Source: an uncultured Acetatifactor sp.
Lineage (GTDB): Bacteria > Bacillota > Clostridia > Lachnospirales > Lachnospiraceae
Reading direction: 5' to 3'
Length of the DNA stretch: 64,000 nt
Assembly: GCA_934436245.1 (NCBI GenBank)
Contig: CAKSAM010000011.1
Span: forward strand, 14,995 to 78,994
A program made the translations under genes and the position numbers. The notes beneath the pieces were generated by a model, which saw only the letters and a program-made list of their open reading frames with translations, was not told where the DNA came from and made no database searches. Shown here one piece after another: positions 51,283 through 59,713 of this stretch. Within the stretch, counting starts at the first letter, position 1, and every line of letters begins with the position of its first letter.

Positions 51283-52381
51283 AGCTGATATTCATATTGG
51301 CATAGCCTGCAATACCGTCAATGGAAACATCATTGGCATATTGCCACATCGTAAAGCGATAGGGATAATCGGGAACATCTTCCATTTGGGAAAGCCATAC
51401 ATCATATGCCGATAGTTTGGAAAGATCAATTTCCTTGATCAGCCACTCCTTATCCCCGTAAAGCAGAGTCTTATATCCTGCCGCTGCAATGGTATCCAGA
51501 AACGCCTTGGTTATCTTCGTTTTATCCGCCCGGCTGACACTCTCGATCCGCGCCGTGTCATTGTCCACAAAACTCATGTCAAATGCTACCGGATAAGTGA
51601 TCTTGTAATCTTTGATATTCGTCAACACAGTATTGGCCTCTTCCACCGCTTCCTCTTCCGTGACTGCCTGTGAACTGAAATACACGCCGATCTGTAGTCC
51701 GGCATCCGTAGCTCTCTTGATATTGTCTGTGAAATAATCATCCAATACAATCTGTCCACTGCCGTATCCTCTGGCACCGGCCCGGAGCATTACAAAGTCA
51801 ACTCCGGCTTTTTTCACTTTCAGAAAATCCACGTAATCCTGATATTTTGAAATATCCACACCGACATAAGATGTCAGCTTTCCATCCTGATAGTACTTCA
51901 TCAGATCGGATTGACACACCAATTTGGTAAAATCATATTCATGCTTCGGAAGATACGGGCTGATCAATACCCACTCCTCTTTTCCATCACGGTTGACCAC
52001 CAGGGTGTGTTTTCCATCGGTAGAAGGATCAGCCTCTGTGGTTTCTTTTTTTTCATCCGTTTTTGAAGGTTCTGCGGAAGGCAACGGTGTCGCCGTTGTT
52101 TCCGGATACATATCCCAAAAATCAAGATCCGAAGGAGTCAATGTGCTTCCGGTGATCAGATCCTGCGTATCCGGATATTTATTTGTCTGATCCTTCCCTG
52201 TCTGTTGTACATTCTCCGTTTGTGCAGTTCCGCTATTCTGTTCATGTGAGGCTGGCTGTCTGTTCACGATCAGTACCAGCGCAAGAATCACTGCCACGAA
52301 AATCGTGACAGCGACGATGGCACTGATCACAGTGGGTGTCAGCCCTCCTCCGCGATCATCATAATCGTCCGGAAGACGCAT
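51260..52381 (-). CDS. GH25-family (lysozyme-like) membrane protein lacking the expected catalytic Glu
   Basis: A 373-residue protein: short acidic N-terminus, one membrane helix (about 17-40), a Thr/Pro/Glu-rich linker (41-125), and a GH25 barrel (about 170-370). Expected catalytic Asp176 is present (GVDISKYQ). The family DxE motif after the YPV strand reads D268-M-S270 (YPVAFDMSF), so the general-acid Glu is Ser. Flanking barrel motifs (VDFVMLRAGARGYGSG, IGVYFSSQA, FTMWQYAN) are intact and the frame is open. It follows rnfB by 24 bases in the same direction; the role may be binding rather than cutting. Confidence 0.88.
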   Translation of the reverse strand: MRLPDDYDDRGGGLTPTVISAIVAVTIFVAVILALVLIVNRQPASHEQNSGTAQTENVQQTGKDQTNKYPDTQDLITGSTLTPSDLDFWDMYPETTATPLPSAEPSKTDEKKETTEADPSTDGKHTLVVNRDGKEEWVLISPYLPKHEYDFTKLVCQSDLMKYYQDGKLTSYVGVDISKYQDYVDFLKVKKAGVDFVMLRAGARGYGSGQIVLDDYFTDNIKRATDAGLQIGVYFSSQAVTEEEAVEEANTVLTNIKDYKITYPVAFDMSFVDNDTARIESVSRADKTKITKAFLDTIAAAGYKTLLYGDKEWLIKEIDLSKLSAYDVWLSQMEDVPDYPYRFTMWQYANDVSIDGIAGYANMNISFIDYSEK

Positions 52382-52405
52382 AGTTTTTCTCCTCTTGTGC
52401 TTTTA

Positions 52406-53203
52406 TTATGCTTTTACGATGCATTTCTTCGGGCATTTTTCCATACAGGCACCACAGCCCACACATTTTTCAGGATCAATCACCGCATGGAAATTTTCTA
52501 CCTTCACAGCGTCATGCTGACAATTCTTTACACAGATTCCACATCCGACGCACCCGACAGTACATGCTTTCATGGTAACGGGACCCTTATCTGTGGAACT
52601 GCATGCCACCTGTACGGTATTGGAATAAGGTATCAGACTGATCAAATGCTTCGGACATACCTCCACGCATTTTCCACAGGCCTTACATTTTTCCTTATCA
52701 ACCACAGCCACGCCATTGACCACATGGATAGCATCAAAAGGACATACCTGCGCACAGGTACCGAATCCAAGACATCCACTGTTACAGGACTTCGGACCAC
52801 CGCCGGGGACAAAATTCATCATACGGCAGTCCTTGATACCGTAATAATCATAATCCGTGGTGGTACGATCACAATCACCCTGGCAATGCACATAAGCCAC
52901 TTTCCGTTCGGAAGCTTCTGCTTCCACTCCCATAATTGCCGCGATCTGCTTACCGACCGCCTCCCCACCTACTGGGCAGGTATTAACAGCTGCTTCTCCC
53001 TTCGCAATAGCAGCTGCAAGTCCGGAACATCCTGCATATCCGCAGCCACCACAGTTATTTCCGGGAAGGGCTGCCAGCACAGCCTCTTCCTTTTCATCTA
53101 CTTCCACTTTAAATTTAATACCGGCCACGCCAAGGAACAGTCCTACAAAGATGCCGACGATTCCGACACAAGCCGCAGCAATCAGAATTCCTGTTATACT
53201 CAT
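52406..53203 (-). CDS. rnfB: RnfB, ferredoxin-type subunit of the Rnf complex
   Basis: Iron-sulfur subunit that takes electrons from ferredoxin. The 265-residue protein has an N-terminal membrane helix (1-25), the Fe-S domain with NNCGGCGYAGCSGLAAAI, then several [4Fe-4S] motifs: CNSGCLGFGTCAQVCPFDAI, CKACGKCVEVCPKHLI, CVGCGICVKNCQHDAV and CVGCGACMEKCPKKC. This number of clusters is typical of clostridial RnfB. Last gene of the rnfCDGEAB order, 18 bases after rnfA. Confidence 0.96.
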   Translation of the reverse strand: MSITGILIAAACVGIVGIFVGLFLGVAGIKFKVEVDEKEEAVLAALPGNNCGGCGYAGCSGLAAAIAKGEAAVNTCPVGGEAVGKQIAAIMGVEAEASERKVAYVHCQGDCDRTTTDYDYYGIKDCRMMNFVPGGGPKSCNSGCLGFGTCAQVCPFDAIHVVNGVAVVDKEKCKACGKCVEVCPKHLISLIPYSNTVQVACSSTDKGPVTMKACTVGCVGCGICVKNCQHDAVKVENFHAVIDPEKCVGCGACMEKCPKKCIVKA

Positions 53204-53221
53204 CTATGTTACTCTCCCTTC

Positions 53222-53806
53222 CTAAATCAGACCGGAGAATCCGCAGAAAGCAATAGCCATCAGTCCTGCTGTCAGCAGTACCATAGGCATTCCCTTGAAG
53301 GATTCCGGCACCTCATTGTATTCCATCTTCTCCCGCAATCCTGCCAGGATCACGATAGCTATAGTAAAGCCAAATGCTGTGGCAAAGCCATTCACGATGC
53401 CAGTCAGAATACCATATTCCTTTTGTACATTGGTAATAGCGACACCCAAAACCGCACAGTTAGTGGTGATCAGGGGAAGATATACGCCCAATGCCTGATA
53501 CAGGGAAGGCATTGCCTTTTTCAGGAACATTTCCACAAACTGCACCAGTGCCGCAATGACAAGAATGAATACAATGGTCTCCAGATACTCAATATGTAAC
53601 GGTTGCAAAATAAATTTATAGATCACACCCGCTACCGCACTGGCCAGAGTGATAACAAATATAACTGCCGTTCCCATGCCGCCTGCTGTCTTGATCTTAC
53701 GGGATACGCCTAAAAACGGGCATAGTCCCATGAACTGACTTAATACGATATTGCTGACGATGGAGGAGCTGATCAGTAACAGAAGCATATCTTTTACACT
53801 TTCCAT
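53222..53806 (-). CDS. rnfA: RnfA, membrane subunit of the Rnf complex
   Basis: Integral membrane subunit with about six helices, related to RnfE and NqrE. Motifs: NIVLSQFMGLCPFLGVSRKIKTAGGMG (with the conserved Cys near the membrane Fe-S site), LGVYLPLITTNCAVLGVAI (second conserved Cys), and a final short hydrophobic end. The 194-residue length is normal. Its ATG directly abuts the rnfE stop (TAAATG). Confidence 0.96.
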   Translation of the reverse strand: MESVKDMLLLLISSSIVSNIVLSQFMGLCPFLGVSRKIKTAGGMGTAVIFVITLASAVAGVIYKFILQPLHIEYLETIVFILVIAALVQFVEMFLKKAMPSLYQALGVYLPLITTNCAVLGVAITNVQKEYGILTGIVNGFATAFGFTIAIVILAGLREKMEYNEVPESFKGMPMVLLTAGLMAIAFCGFSGLI

Positions 53807-54604
53807 TTATTTGTCCTCCTTATCTAAATCAATAGTCTCAAGTGCATCTGCAGCTGCCTTTTGTTTTACTGCTGCTTCCGCTACATTCTTCGCAGTATCT
53901 TCCACGGTATCGGCATTGTCATAAAACCGTTCCGAGCAGCCACTCTCGCCACAGTGCAGGCAGTCATGTCCGCAGCCGGACTGGATCTTCTCATAGTCCT
54001 TACCTGCAAGCATTCTCTTGTTCTTCACATAATTCTGCAGAGCAGTCAGTGCAGCCAGTACAAAAAACGCACCGGGTGCCAGACCGAAAATATTGATCGT
54101 CACATAGGAATCCGGCATGATCCGGAATCCGAAGATGGCTCCGGCTGCCAGGATTTCTCTTACCGCACCGATACAGGTCAGTGCCAGGGAGAAACCAAGT
54201 CCCATACCAAGCCCGTCAAACAGAGACGGAATGGGCGGATTGGAATATGCATAGCTTTCTGCTCTTCCAAGAATAATACAGTTTACAACGATCAGAGGGA
54301 TATACACCCCCAGCGCATCGTTCAGTGACGGCAGATATGCCTGCAGCAGCAGCTGAACTGCGGTTACAAAGGATGCAATGATAACGATAAATGCAGGGAT
54401 TCTCACCCGGCTAGGGATCACCTTTCTGAGCAGGGAGATGATCAGGTTACTCATGGTAAGTACCACTGCCGTGGTCAGCCCCATGCCAAGTCCGTTCATG
54501 GCTGATGTGGTAACCGCCAGTGTCGGACACATTCCCAGCATCAGAACAAAGGTAGGATTCTCCTTAATGATACCATTATAAAGTCTTTCACCTGCTTTAT
54601 TCAT
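53807..54604 (-). CDS. rnfE: RnfE, membrane subunit of the Rnf complex, with Cys-rich C-terminal extension
   Basis: Integral membrane subunit, pairs with RnfA. The start at 54604 (MNKAGERLYNGIIKENPTFVLMLGMCPTLAV) has GGGAGG; nine extra in-frame codons upstream are unlikely. It has about six helices and the Cys-containing GMCPTLA and IVVNCIILGRAE. After the core (about residue 200), there is an extension with Cys at 211, 215, 218 and 223 (C-x3-C-x2-C-x4-C) followed by an Ala/Lys/Asp-rich tail to 265; typical RnfE ends near 200-230. Overlaps rnfG by 8 bases. Confidence 0.94.
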   Translation of the reverse strand: MNKAGERLYNGIIKENPTFVLMLGMCPTLAVTTSAMNGLGMGLTTAVVLTMSNLIISLLRKVIPSRVRIPAFIVIIASFVTAVQLLLQAYLPSLNDALGVYIPLIVVNCIILGRAESYAYSNPPIPSLFDGLGMGLGFSLALTCIGAVREILAAGAIFGFRIMPDSYVTINIFGLAPGAFFVLAALTALQNYVKNKRMLAGKDYEKIQSGCGHDCLHCGESGCSERFYDNADTVEDTAKNVAEAAVKQKAAADALETIDLDKEDK

Positions 54605-55223
54605 TGCCAGCACCTCCCTGTACATACTCATTAAATACCAGAAGACTTCCGTTTACGGCATTTGTCACTGCCTTTGTCGTAATTGTCGCCCCACTGATAG
54701 CATCAATCTCACTATCGGAAGTGGATCCGGTCTTCGTATAGGTAAAGCTTTTTACGTTCTTGTTATGGAACTGGGGTACCAGCACATCTCCTGCTTTCAT
54801 TCCCAGTCCGGGAGTCTCGGAGATACTTAAGATTGAAATATCATTGACCGTGCCATCCAGACGGATTCCAACATACAGAACGATATTTCCACCGTATCCC
54901 TCAGAGGATGTGGTCTGGATCACATAGCCCAGTTTCTCTCCGGAGGCATCCTGAGCTTCATATACCGTACCGATGGTGATTCCGGTATCTGAAAGCTTCT
55001 GTGCGGTATCCGCAGAGGGTGCATGAGCATCCAGTTCTTCAAAATGTTCTGCATCCGCAAAAACTGCCTGACAAGCTTCCTGCACCGCTTTTTCCTCTTG
55101 CAGGCGGATCGGCTCCTTGGTCAGTTCATAGACAAAACCAAGCAGCAGTCCGGCGATCAGAGTAATGGCAAACAGGATACCCGCTTCTTTTAACATTGCC
55201 TGAATATCATTCTTATTTTTCAC
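54597..55223 (-). CDS. rnfG: RnfG, FMN-binding subunit of the Rnf complex
   Basis: Periplasmic-facing flavoprotein subunit. A GTG at 55223 (VKNKNDIQAMLKEAGILF) is the likely start: AAAGGTGG lies 9 bases before it, and the nearest upstream ATG-like frame lies inside rnfD. One membrane helix (about 15-37) anchors it. The FMN is normally attached to Thr in the motif SGATxT, seen here as IDAISGATITTKAVTNAV (about residues 177-194). Length 208. Overlaps both rnfD (11 bases) and rnfE (8 bases), indicating coupled translation. Confidence 0.94.
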   Translation of the reverse strand: MKNKNDIQAMLKEAGILFAITLIAGLLLGFVYELTKEPIRLQEEKAVQEACQAVFADAEHFEELDAHAPSADTAQKLSDTGITIGTVYEAQDASGEKLGYVIQTTSSEGYGGNIVLYVGIRLDGTVNDISILSISETPGLGMKAGDVLVPQFHNKNVKSFTYTKTGSTSDSEIDAISGATITTKAVTNAVNGSLLVFNEYVQGGAGNE

Positions 55224-56154
55224 GTTTTGCACCCACCTTTCTGCCAAAAGCAACCGGCATGGTGAATTTTTCGATCAGAGGCACCAAGAGGTTACCTAAA
55301 ATGATGGCATAGGACACGCCTTCCGCTCCCGGACCGAAGATACGGAAGATTCCGGTGAGTAGTCCCAGTACCACACCGTATACATACTGACCTTTGATGG
55401 TAATGGGTCTGGTGACATAATCCGTTGCCATGAAAAAGGCACCCAGGATCAGGCCGCCACCTGCCAACTGTGCCGACAAATATGCAGGATCGAAGCCATG
55501 TCCGCCGAAGATTCCGGCAAACAGGACCACGGTCACAATGTATGTACCGGGGATCCGAAGGTCGATCACGCCGATGAGGATCAGGAAGCAGGCACCGATT
55601 AACAGTGCGATCATGGAAGTCTCACCGATGGTACCGGCTGTCTTACCTACGATCATGTTCATGACATTGACACTCTCTCCGGCCTTCAATGCTGCCAGCG
55701 GAGTAGCTCCGGTATAGGCATCACAGGTAAAATTCGTCATCTGGGACGGGAACGAGATCAGTAAAAAACATCTGGCAGCCAGTGCCGGGTTCATAAAGTT
55801 CTGACCCAGACCGCCGAACAGCATTTTCACCACAAGGATTGCAAACACGCCGCCTAACGCCGCCATCCACAGTGGAATGCTCACCGGCAGATTCAGTGCC
55901 AGCAACAGACCCGTTACCACTGCCGACATATCTGAGATTGTTATTTTTTTCTTCCAGAGCCAGCCGAATAATAATTCCGTCAACACCGTGCTGGCAATCG
56001 TCACAGCCATGACTGCCAGTGCTCTGGGGCCAAAGTTATAAATTCCGAACCCGGCAGCCGGCAGCAATGCGATCACCACAGCTGTCATGATACTACTGGT
56101 CGTTACCTTGGATCGGATATGAGGATTTGAAGATACCTTTAAAAGTCCACTCAC
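55213..56154 (-). CDS. rnfD: RnfD, FMN-binding membrane subunit of the Rnf complex
   Basis: Membrane subunit with covalently bound FMN, related to NqrB. The 313-residue protein has about ten helices, opening with SSNPHIRSKVTTSSIMTAVVIALLPA. The FMN-site motif is DAYTGATPLAALK (Thr of TGATP), and MNPALAARCFLLISFPSQM matches the family. It lies between rnfC and rnfG, in the order C-D-G-E-A-B. Confidence 0.96.
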   Translation of the reverse strand: MSGLLKVSSNPHIRSKVTTSSIMTAVVIALLPAAGFGIYNFGPRALAVMAVTIASTVLTELLFGWLWKKKITISDMSAVVTGLLLALNLPVSIPLWMAALGGVFAILVVKMLFGGLGQNFMNPALAARCFLLISFPSQMTNFTCDAYTGATPLAALKAGESVNVMNMIVGKTAGTIGETSMIALLIGACFLILIGVIDLRIPGTYIVTVVLFAGIFGGHGFDPAYLSAQLAGGGLILGAFFMATDYVTRPITIKGQYVYGVVLGLLTGIFRIFGPGAEGVSYAIILGNLLVPLIEKFTMPVAFGRKVGAKREK

Positions 56155-56166
56155 TGTTCTTCCCTC

Positions 56167-57486
56167 CTACTTCTTTTTCTTCTTGGCAAGCTGGATCTTA
56201 CGCATGGATTTGATCTCCTGCGTCAGTGGACGCTTTGCCGGACATACAAAACTACAGCAGCCGCATTCACAGCATTCCATGCCGTTATGTTCCACAAAGG
56301 ACTCTTCATCAAAATGCTCCGCATAGGTCGCTAAGAGGCTGGGAACAATGCGGCCAGGGCATGCTTCCACACAACGTCCGCAGTTGATGCAGGGACTGGG
56401 CTCCATGGCGGATACATCGTCCTGGGTCAATGCCAGTAATGCGGTAGAGGTCTTCGTCGTGGGTACATCCAGCTGGAACATGCCGAATCCCATCATGGGA
56501 CCGCCGCAGATGATCTTCTCCGGTTCCTGTTTGAAACCACCGGCCACATCTAACAGTTCCTGGTAACTCATACCGATGGGGACACGGAAGTTACGAGGAT
56601 TTGCCACAGCATCACCGGTCACGGTAACAATACGCTCCATCAGGGGACGTCCTTCCGTTACGGCTCTGTAGATTGCTACCACCGTATCCACATTGTCTAC
56701 AATACATCCCACATCTGCGGGAAGCATAGAGGAATTGATCTTCCGGCCTGTGACAGCGTAGATCAGTTGGCGCTCCGCTCCCTGAGGGTACTTTGTCTTC
56801 AATGCTTTGACTGTGATCTGTGGATCATTCTTGGTCAACTGTTTTAACAGTGAAATGCAATCCGGCTTGTTGTCTTCCACAGCCAGAATACCATGTGCAT
56901 TATCGAACAGCTTCAGCATGATCTTCAGTCCACCGATCAGTTTATCCGGCTCTTCCATCATTCTACGGTAATCAGAAGTCAGATACGGCTCACATTCTGC
57001 GCAGTTTGCAATTACATATTCAATTTTATCCGGATCCTTAGGAGACAGTTTGACATGTGTAGGAAATCCCGCACCGCCCATACCGACGATTCCGGCTTCC
57101 TTTACGATATCAATGATTTCTTCCTTCTGCAGCTTGTCCACCGGTGCATACGGATGAAACTCTTCGCTTTCGTACAGACCGTCATTATCTATGACAATAC
57201 TCTGTATCAAGTCACCTGTTACCACCCGTCTTGTCTCAATGACTTTTACTGTACCGGACACAGATGCATAAATAGGTGCCGACACAAATCCACCGCTTTC
57301 CGCTATCTTTTGTCCGGCGAGCACTCTGTCTCCCTTGGTCACAATAGGCTTTGCAGGAGCGCCAATGTGCTGGGACAGAGGATAGACCATTTCGCCTTTA
57401 GGCAGAACATCCTGGATTGGTTTGTCCTTGGACAGATCTTTTCCATCATAGGGATGTATTCCGCCTACAAATGTCAACTTTGCCAT
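56167..57486 (-). CDS. rnfC: RnfC, NADH-binding subunit of the Rnf complex
   Basis: Peripheral subunit that reduces NAD. The 439-residue protein has the N-terminal barrel-sandwich region (about 25-110), the NADH/FMN domain with GMGGAGFPTHVKLSP and NCAECEPYLTSDYR, the SLBB domain (about 255-330), and two [4Fe-4S] motifs, CINCGRCVEACPGRIVP and CCECGCCSFVCPAKRPL. It lacks the long Ala/Lys-rich C-terminal tail of proteobacterial RnfC. First gene of the operon, behind a promoter with phased repeats. Confidence 0.96.
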   Translation of the reverse strand: MAKLTFVGGIHPYDGKDLSKDKPIQDVLPKGEMVYPLSQHIGAPAKPIVTKGDRVLAGQKIAESGGFVSAPIYASVSGTVKVIETRRVVTGDLIQSIVIDNDGLYESEEFHPYAPVDKLQKEEIIDIVKEAGIVGMGGAGFPTHVKLSPKDPDKIEYVIANCAECEPYLTSDYRRMMEEPDKLIGGLKIMLKLFDNAHGILAVEDNKPDCISLLKQLTKNDPQITVKALKTKYPQGAERQLIYAVTGRKINSSMLPADVGCIVDNVDTVVAIYRAVTEGRPLMERIVTVTGDAVANPRNFRVPIGMSYQELLDVAGGFKQEPEKIICGGPMMGFGMFQLDVPTTKTSTALLALTQDDVSAMEPSPCINCGRCVEACPGRIVPSLLATYAEHFDEESFVEHNGMECCECGCCSFVCPAKRPLTQEIKSMRKIQLAKKKKK

Positions 57487-57539
57487 TTCCTAACACCCTT
57501 TCTAAACAGTTACTTGTATTTCAAAACTACACTATGGTA

Positions 57540-57568
57540 ATTGTACTATTTTTATCAATTTTTATCAA
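57540..57568 (-). promoter_or_regulatory. predicted promoter of the rnf operon
   Basis: Minus strand: -35 TTGATA (57568-57563), 17-base spacer, -10 TACAAT (57545-57540); leader about 45 bases. The -35 box is the middle copy of a ten-base tandem repeat (57551-57578). Confidence 0.6.
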
Positions 57569-57578
57569 CTTTTATCAA
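57551..57578. repeat. three phased TTTATCAA repeats at the rnf promoter
   Basis: Plus strand TTTATCAA at 57551-57558, 57561-57568 and 57571-57578, spaced exactly 10 bases, placing the copies on one face of the DNA. They span the spacer, the -35 box and the region upstream of it, between divergent rnfC and yprB. Candidate regulator site or curved DNA; does not match the Rex consensus. Confidence 0.5.
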
Positions 57579-57706
57579 CAAAATGCTACTGCATTTTCTA
57601 AATATATGATAAAATAAATTCACCCGGGGAAAATCCATGTGGGTGCCTGCAGGCAGCACAAATTTTCTCTGAGAAGAATAAGCAGACATAAGTAAGGAGG
57701 TCATAC

Positions 57707-58813
57707 ATGAAAAAATCAGAAGAGACTCTGGAGAATTTTGCGATCTCCTATCCCTTGGATAAACTGGCACCTTTAGAGCAGGTACTTTTTCTTGATATTG
57801 AAACCACGGGATTCACTTCCCGCACTTCCTATTTATATATGATTGGCTGTGCCTACTATCAGGCAGAAAAATGGCATACAATTCAGTGGATGGCAGAGAA
57901 TTATTCTCAGGAAGGTGCTATTCTCACTGCATTTTTTGATTTTGCCAGAAACTACCGCTACCTGGTGCATTTTAACGGCAATAATTTTGATCTTCCCTTC
58001 ATTACACAGAAATGCGCACAACTAAAACTTCCTTTTTCTTTTGACGGTTTTCAGGGGATTGATATTTATCGCAGGATTTCTCCTTACAAATTCTTTTTAA
58101 AGCTGCCAAATTGTAAGCAAAAGACTTTGGAGCAATATCTCGGCATTGCCCGTACTGATGTTTTTTCCGGCGGCGAACTGATCGGATTATATCATGACTA
58201 TGTTAAAAATCCATCAGAATTCACGGAAAAAGCTCTGTTTTTGCATAATGCCGATGATTTAAAGGGTATGCTGGAGGTTCTGCCCATTCTGGCCTACTAC
58301 GATCTGTTTAACGAGAAGAATGTGAAAGCAAAAAAGGTTCAGGCAAACTATTATAAGGACATCAATGGTACAACACGAAAAGAATTGCTGATTACCCTAC
58401 AGATTCCCACGCCTCTGCCAAAATCAGTGACTTCTTCCGCCTCGAACTGCTATTTTCGTGGAGAAGGCAGCAATGCCACCCTAAAGGTTCCGATCTATGA
58501 AGAAGAATTAAAATATTTTTATTCTAACTACAAAGATTATTATTATCTTCCTACGGAAGACGTGGCCCTGCATAAATCGGTTGCCGGCTTTGTAGATAAG
58601 GAACACAGGCTCCAGGCATCGGCTGCTAACTGCTATACCAGAAAATTCTCCTGTTATCTGCCCCAATGGGAAATACTATTCACGCCATTCTTCAAAAGAG
58701 ATTATAAAAGCAGGGAATTGTTCTTTGAGCTGACCGATGAAATGAAGAAAAACAGAGAAGGATTTACAAAATACGCAAATCACGTATTAGCAATGATCGC
58801 ATCTACTTATTGA
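57707..58813 (+). CDS. YprB-type ribonuclease H-like exonuclease
   Basis: Predicted DnaQ-like 3'-5' exonuclease of the YprB family (RNase_H_2). Residues about 25-215 hold the nuclease fold: LFLDIETTGFTS with Asp30 and Glu32, LVHFNGNNFDLPFI, and HNADDLKGMLEV for the distal acidic residues. The C-terminal 150 residues are less conserved. TAAGGAGG lies 6 bases before the ATG. It is divergent from rnfC and ends before a bidirectional terminator; in other Firmicutes yprB sits beside helicase yprA, which is absent here. Confidence 0.88.
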   Translation: MKKSEETLENFAISYPLDKLAPLEQVLFLDIETTGFTSRTSYLYMIGCAYYQAEKWHTIQWMAENYSQEGAILTAFFDFARNYRYLVHFNGNNFDLPFITQKCAQLKLPFSFDGFQGIDIYRRISPYKFFLKLPNCKQKTLEQYLGIARTDVFSGGELIGLYHDYVKNPSEFTEKALFLHNADDLKGMLEVLPILAYYDLFNEKNVKAKKVQANYYKDINGTTRKELLITLQIPTPLPKSVTSSASNCYFRGEGSNATLKVPIYEEELKYFYSNYKDYYYLPTEDVALHKSVAGFVDKEHRLQASAANCYTRKFSCYLPQWEILFTPFFKRDYKSRELFFELTDEMKKNREGFTKYANHVLAMIASTY

Positions 58814-58850
58814 TGTGCATAAATGATCTGCCAGCAGAAAATCAGCTGTA

Positions 58851-58882
58851 AAAAAAGGAAAGCAAAACCGCTTTCCTTTTTT
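58851..58882. terminator. bidirectional terminator between yprB and cheR
   Basis: Perfect 13-base stem AAAAAAGGAAAGC / GCTTTCCTTTTTT with a six-base loop. T runs flank it on both strands, so it can end both the plus-strand yprB and the minus-strand cheR transcripts. Confidence 0.85.
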
Positions 58883-58907
58883 GTTATCTCTTTATTTTCT
58901 GTACTCA

Positions 58908-59687
58908 CTACATCGGTTTCACATAATAGAAAGAACTCTTTCTATCAAATCCGATCTCGCGATAGTTCATGATCTGTTCTGTACTTCCGATAAACAGCAT
59001 ACCGCCCTTGGCCAGTGAATGGTAATACTTCCGGAATACTTCGTCCTTTGCTTCTTCAGTAAAGTAGATCAGTACATTTCTGCACACGATCAGATTGCAG
59101 TCAGTAGGATAAGTATCCTTCAATAAATTGTGCTGGTGGAAATCCACTCTTGCCTTGATCTCATCTGCGATCTTATAAGAGGGACCGATCTTTGTGAAGT
59201 ATTTCTTCTTCAGATCCTCCGGCACACCTTCGATGCTCTTCTCTCCGTACAAGCCGGTCTTTGCTTTTGCAATGACCTGTTTGTCCAGATCTGTCGCATA
59301 GATGTGTATCTGCTGTAACGGAATGTGCCGTGACAGAGCCATTACCAACGAATAAGGCTCATCCCCTGTAGAACAGGCAGCGCTCCAAACCTTCAGGTTC
59401 TTACCGAAGCGCTGGATCAGTTCCGGGATCACGGTCTCCTCCAGATATTTCCACTGTTCCGGATTCCGATAAAACTCTGAGACATTGATCGTAATATATC
59501 CAATAAATTCCTCAAAAAGTACTTTGTCCGTCTTCAGTGCCTGTACATACTTGTCATAACCTACGATCTTATGCTTGGCAATAAGAGTATCAATACGGCG
59601 TTTCATCTGCTTCTCTTTGTAAGCATTCAGATCGATCGTAGTCAGAGAATATATCTCTTTTTTAAAGTACTCATAATCGTATATCAC
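58908..59687 (-). CDS. cheR: CheR-type protein-glutamate methyltransferase
   Basis: SAM-dependent methyltransferase acting on chemoreceptor glutamates. The 259-residue protein has the CheR N-terminal helical domain (about 1-70) and the catalytic domain: INVSEFYRNPEQWKYLEETVIPEL, KVWSAACSTGDEPYSLVMAL (SAM motif I), YATDLDKQVIAKAKTGLYGEKSIEGVPEDLKKKYF, NLIVCRNVLIYFTEEAKDEVF and GGMLFIGSTEQI. The start is GTG at 59687. It lies 26 bases after rpsA with no other chemotaxis gene in the window. Confidence 0.94.
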   Translation of the reverse strand: MIYDYEYFKKEIYSLTTIDLNAYKEKQMKRRIDTLIAKHKIVGYDKYVQALKTDKVLFEEFIGYITINVSEFYRNPEQWKYLEETVIPELIQRFGKNLKVWSAACSTGDEPYSLVMALSRHIPLQQIHIYATDLDKQVIAKAKTGLYGEKSIEGVPEDLKKKYFTKIGPSYKIADEIKARVDFHQHNLLKDTYPTDCNLIVCRNVLIYFTEEAKDEVFRKYYHSLAKGGMLFIGSTEQIMNYREIGFDRKSSFYYVKPM

Positions 59688-59713
59688 AATTATCTACCAC
59701 CTAACGGTTGAGA

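Noticed and set aside
51560..51590. Frameshift as the cause of the missing GH25 Glu
   Set aside because: The frame and the conserved residues on both sides (YPVAFD before, FVDNDTA after) are continuous, so a single-codon change is the simplest reading.
49694..52381. SleB-type hydrolase, AP2 protein and GH25-like protein as a prophage remnant
   Set aside because: No integrase, portal, capsid or attachment repeats; both hydrolases have their own membrane anchors, and thrC and rnf flank the segment without a break.
52397..53599. 400-residue open frame on the plus strand
   Set aside because: It lies antisense to rnfB and rnfA, which are full-length with strong motifs; the product is His/Ser/Cys-rich with no family likeness.
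57551..57578. Short repeats as a CRISPR fragment
   Set aside because: Eight-base units at a 10-base period with no spacers; promoter position explains them better.
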